A stretch of DNA of 64,000 nt from Mucilaginibacter rubeus (GTDB lineage Bacteria > Bacteroidota > Bacteroidia > Sphingobacteriales > Sphingobacteriaceae): assembly GCF_003286415.2 (NCBI RefSeq), contig NZ_CP043450.1, positions 3,038,001-3,102,000 on the forward strand. Reading direction: 5' to 3'. The first letter of the stretch is position 1. Every line of letters starts with the position of its first letter. The translations under genes were made by a program, and so were the position numbers. The notes under the pieces were generated by a model, which was given only the letters and a program-made list of their open reading frames with translations, was not told where the DNA came from and did not search any database. Of this stretch, positions 63,301-64,000 are shown one piece after another.

Positions 63301-63412
63301 CGGCAAGCGGTGTCCCCCGCTCTTTTTCGGTCACCGTGCCTGTTACTACTTTTTGCTGACCGTACAGGGCCACGTAACAGAGCATGAACATGATTGTTAA
63401 AATTTTTTTCAT
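60335..63412 (-). CDS. SusC/RagA-type TonB-linked outer-membrane transporter (fructan locus)
   Basis: A 1025-residue barrel. Signal peptide about 1-18 (ending ALYGQ); carboxypeptidase-regulatory-like domain about 20-92 (VVTGTVTEKERGTPLAGVTV); SusC linker DEVVVTGYQSQKK at 99-111; plug about 112-220 (PLYVIDGVPTTRGLEEINQA, IESLQVLKDASSATIYGSRA); barrel to the terminal TSIGLDLSF ending in Phe. It is the first gene of the fructan operon. A 189-bp gap upstream carries two LacI-type palindromes. Cargo is inferred from the GH32 and kinase genes downstream. Confidence 0.95.
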   Translation of the reverse strand: MKKILTIMFMLCYVALYGQQKVVTGTVTEKERGTPLAGVTVKSAIASTITDVNGKFSLNATVNGNITFSFVGMQTFTYTVKAANEPVLIALEYQSGNLDEVVVTGYQSQKKADLTGAVSVVKMTDIKDIPQGNATKALQGRVPGVYITTNGSPEGGATVRIRGIGTLNNNDPLYVIDGVPTTRGLEEINQADIESLQVLKDASSATIYGSRAANGVIIVTTKRGKKGISRIDVNASSSLQYYNSKLKVLNTQQHGEAYFKASVNDGTDPNNNQIYQFDWNKDFNNPVLNKIILPEFIDGAKTMKPADTRWFDEIGQTSLLQNYNVSVSNGGEKGNSFLSVGYYDNKGIVKETHTRKATIRLNTDYNFFNGRLKIGENLNVSFINDRLIDVNSVLFTALVQNPIVPVYTVTGGWGGPAAGMTDRQNPVRLIMDNKQNQSYFGRITGNVFADLTVIPGLHLKTTYGVDYDGLYERTLRKSYISGFLVDPSNLVANSQNFDGNLIWQNTLTYDLNLKKHQINVLAGQESIHYMNQNFFGSRQGYALEDINYAYLDAGSSNILNGGNGGAYSLLSFFGKVNYTFDNKYLASVTVRRDGSSRFGANNRYGTFPSATVAWRLSQEDFIKQIPAISDLKLRYGYGRTGNQTIGNYATNSLYAAIYGTDPTFTADRGTAYDITGAGTGTLPSGFVKIQEGNNSLKWEGTRESNFGIDFGLFNQKLSGSVDYFIKKTSDILITPGYLAVIGEGGTTTFNGASMQNKGIEALLTYDGQINKDLNFTVSGNIATFRNKVTYIPSEVITAYPGNGTTQTIIGHSINSIYGYVADGLFTSQEQVTNSAAQPGKGIGRIRYKDLNGDGVIDNKDMDYISNGNPNFTYGLNLNLSYKNFDLALFFQGVQGISVYNSYKNYTDFTSIWPGTNWGTRTLNAWSPTNTGSTIPALTLVDRNNEARTSTYYLENGSYMKLRNAQIGYNLKDALRKIKVQRARIYIQANNLFTVKSKSFTATDPENPSGAYPIPTITSIGLDLSF

Positions 63413-63477
63413 AATTCGTTTGGTTTTAATGTTGGTTTGATAAGCTCTTTTTGAAAGTTTTAATCAAGAAGAATTGC

Positions 63478-63495
63478 ACTTTAATCGATTAAAGT
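63478..63495. promoter_or_regulatory. LacI-type operator, proximal copy
   Basis: ACTTTAATCGATTAAAGT is a perfect 18-bp palindrome with the central CG of LacI/GalR-family operators. It lies 66 bp before the SusC start codon. A second copy is centred 87 bp away (63561-63586). Confidence 0.8.
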
Positions 63496-63560
63496 AATGG
63501 ATTTTAAAATGGTTCATATAATTGTACTGTTTAATTTTAAAATTGATTATCTGGTTTAAA

Positions 63561-63586
63561 CTTTACTTTAATCGATTAAAGTAAAG
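63561..63586. promoter_or_regulatory. LacI-type operator, distal copy
   Basis: A perfect 26-bp palindrome with the same 18-bp core (63565-63582) plus CTTT/AAAG extensions at the ends. It lies 15 bp beyond the stop of the LacI gene. The two copies bracket the most likely promoter region of the fructan operon. Confidence 0.8.
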
Positions 63587-63601
63587 GGGCAAAAAAAAAT
63601 T

Positions 63602-64000
63602 CTATGTTTCACGGCATGATTTTCCCGGGACAAACCCCGCCTGGAATGTCAGTTTTTTCTTTATCTTTTGGTTATTGATCAGGTTTACCAAAGTCTTTAC
63701 CGCGGCCTCCCCCATTTCTTCCAATGGTTGCCTTCCGTGTGTAACCGGGCAGTAAAACAAATCAAACGCGTCCGATTCGTCAAAGCTCAGTACAGATACA
63801 TCACCCGGCACCTTTACCCCCAGCGCGTTTAACCGCTTTAAAGCTTCGATAGCTAAACGATCTGTTGCCAGAAAAATGGCGTCAGGCTTATTGGCAGAAT
63901 TTAATAATGGTTTAAGAACTGGTTCTATTTCCTTTGATAAATCGTCGCCCTTAACATGGATCAACCATTCGGGGTGGCTTTCAAGGTGATGGTCTTTCAG
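63602..64000 (-). CDS. LacI family transcriptional regulator (N-terminus outside window)
   Basis: Only the last 132 residues are present; the frame stays open to the window edge (LKDHHLESHPEWLIHVKGDD at the cut side). The visible part is the second half of the periplasmic-binding-like sensor: KPDAIFLATDRLAIEALKRL, LGVKVPGDVSVLSFDESD, then PVTHGRQPLEEMGEAAVKTL and the final GFVPGKSCRET. This is the standard LacI/GalR ending (usual form G(F/Y)D…P..T…Q…MG..A). Residues like DESD in place of the usual GFD-x2-E fit the family. It lies upstream of two perfect palindromes and the fructan operon on the same strand, so it most likely represses it until a fructose-type sugar binds. Confidence 0.92.
   Translation of the reverse strand: MKDHHLESHPEWLIHVKGDDLSKEIEPVLKPLLNSANKPDAIFLATDRLAIEALKRLNALGVKVPGDVSVLSFDESDAFDLFYCPVTHGRQPLEEMGEAAVKTLVNLINNQKIKKKLTFQAGFVPGKSCRET

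Noticed and set aside
29..64000. tRNA, rRNA or CRISPR arrays
   Set aside because: No cloverleaf-like conserved tRNA sequence, rRNA core or regularly spaced repeats were seen on reading.

Overview
The window comes from a Bacteroidota chromosome, most likely the family Sphingobacteriaceae (a Mucilaginibacter- or Pedobacter-like organism). This is inferred from three SusC/SusD pairs, a hybrid two-component sensor (HTCS), -7 elements of the TAnnTTTG type, lipoprotein signals of the form SCKK/GCKK and lineage-typical gene content. No ribosomal RNA, tRNA, CRISPR array or transposase was seen.

Layout. (1) 1-16684 is a beta-glucan locus. A leftward pair (a truncated PVC-type dehydrogenase/HEAT protein and a DUF1080 3-keto-glycoside hydrolase) diverges from an HTCS sensor, a GH16 glucanase, SusC/SusD, a membrane c-type cytochrome with FG-GAP repeats and mannonate dehydratase. 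A 22-bp-period direct repeat with CCCC cores lies upstream of the DUF1080 pair, the GH16 gene and SusC, in the same orientation to each gene and 26-27 bp before a -7-like element. It is the probable HTCS operator. (2) 16698-29653 is a nitrate assimilation island: a rubredoxin-tailed protein, a nitrate reductase fused to its own NADH reductase, a NarK-type transporter, an outer-membrane porin, NirD and NirB, all leftward, with siroheme methyltransferase and a DUF7009 protein diverging. (3) 29709-32201 is an M1 aminopeptidase. (4) 32457-42744 holds a small membrane protein and an RND efflux operon (TolC, adaptor, two tandem RND pumps, MarR). (5) 42745-43677 holds a palindrome-rich interspersed repeat and a CrtO-like membrane protein. 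(6) 43686-53793 is a leftward operon under a DeoR-type regulator: phosphodiester glycosidase, NamZ-type exo-muramidase, SusC/SusD, and a phosphoesterase with a PQQ propeller. It looks like a system for harvesting bacterial cell-wall polymers. (7) 53972-54505 is a GNAT acetyltransferase. (8) 54732-64000 is a fructan locus: LacI regulator (partial), two perfect palindromic operators, SusC/SusD, sugar:H+ symporter, GH32 fructosidase and ROK sugar kinase.

Most novel points: the HTCS operator set, which ties a putative oxidative (3-keto) glucan pathway to GH16; the NAGPA/NamZ/phosphoesterase SusCD operon with operators on both sides of its promoter; the single-chain NADH-nitrate reductase; the G-depleted intergenic tract before the nitrate porin; and two families of short palindromic intergenic repeats.
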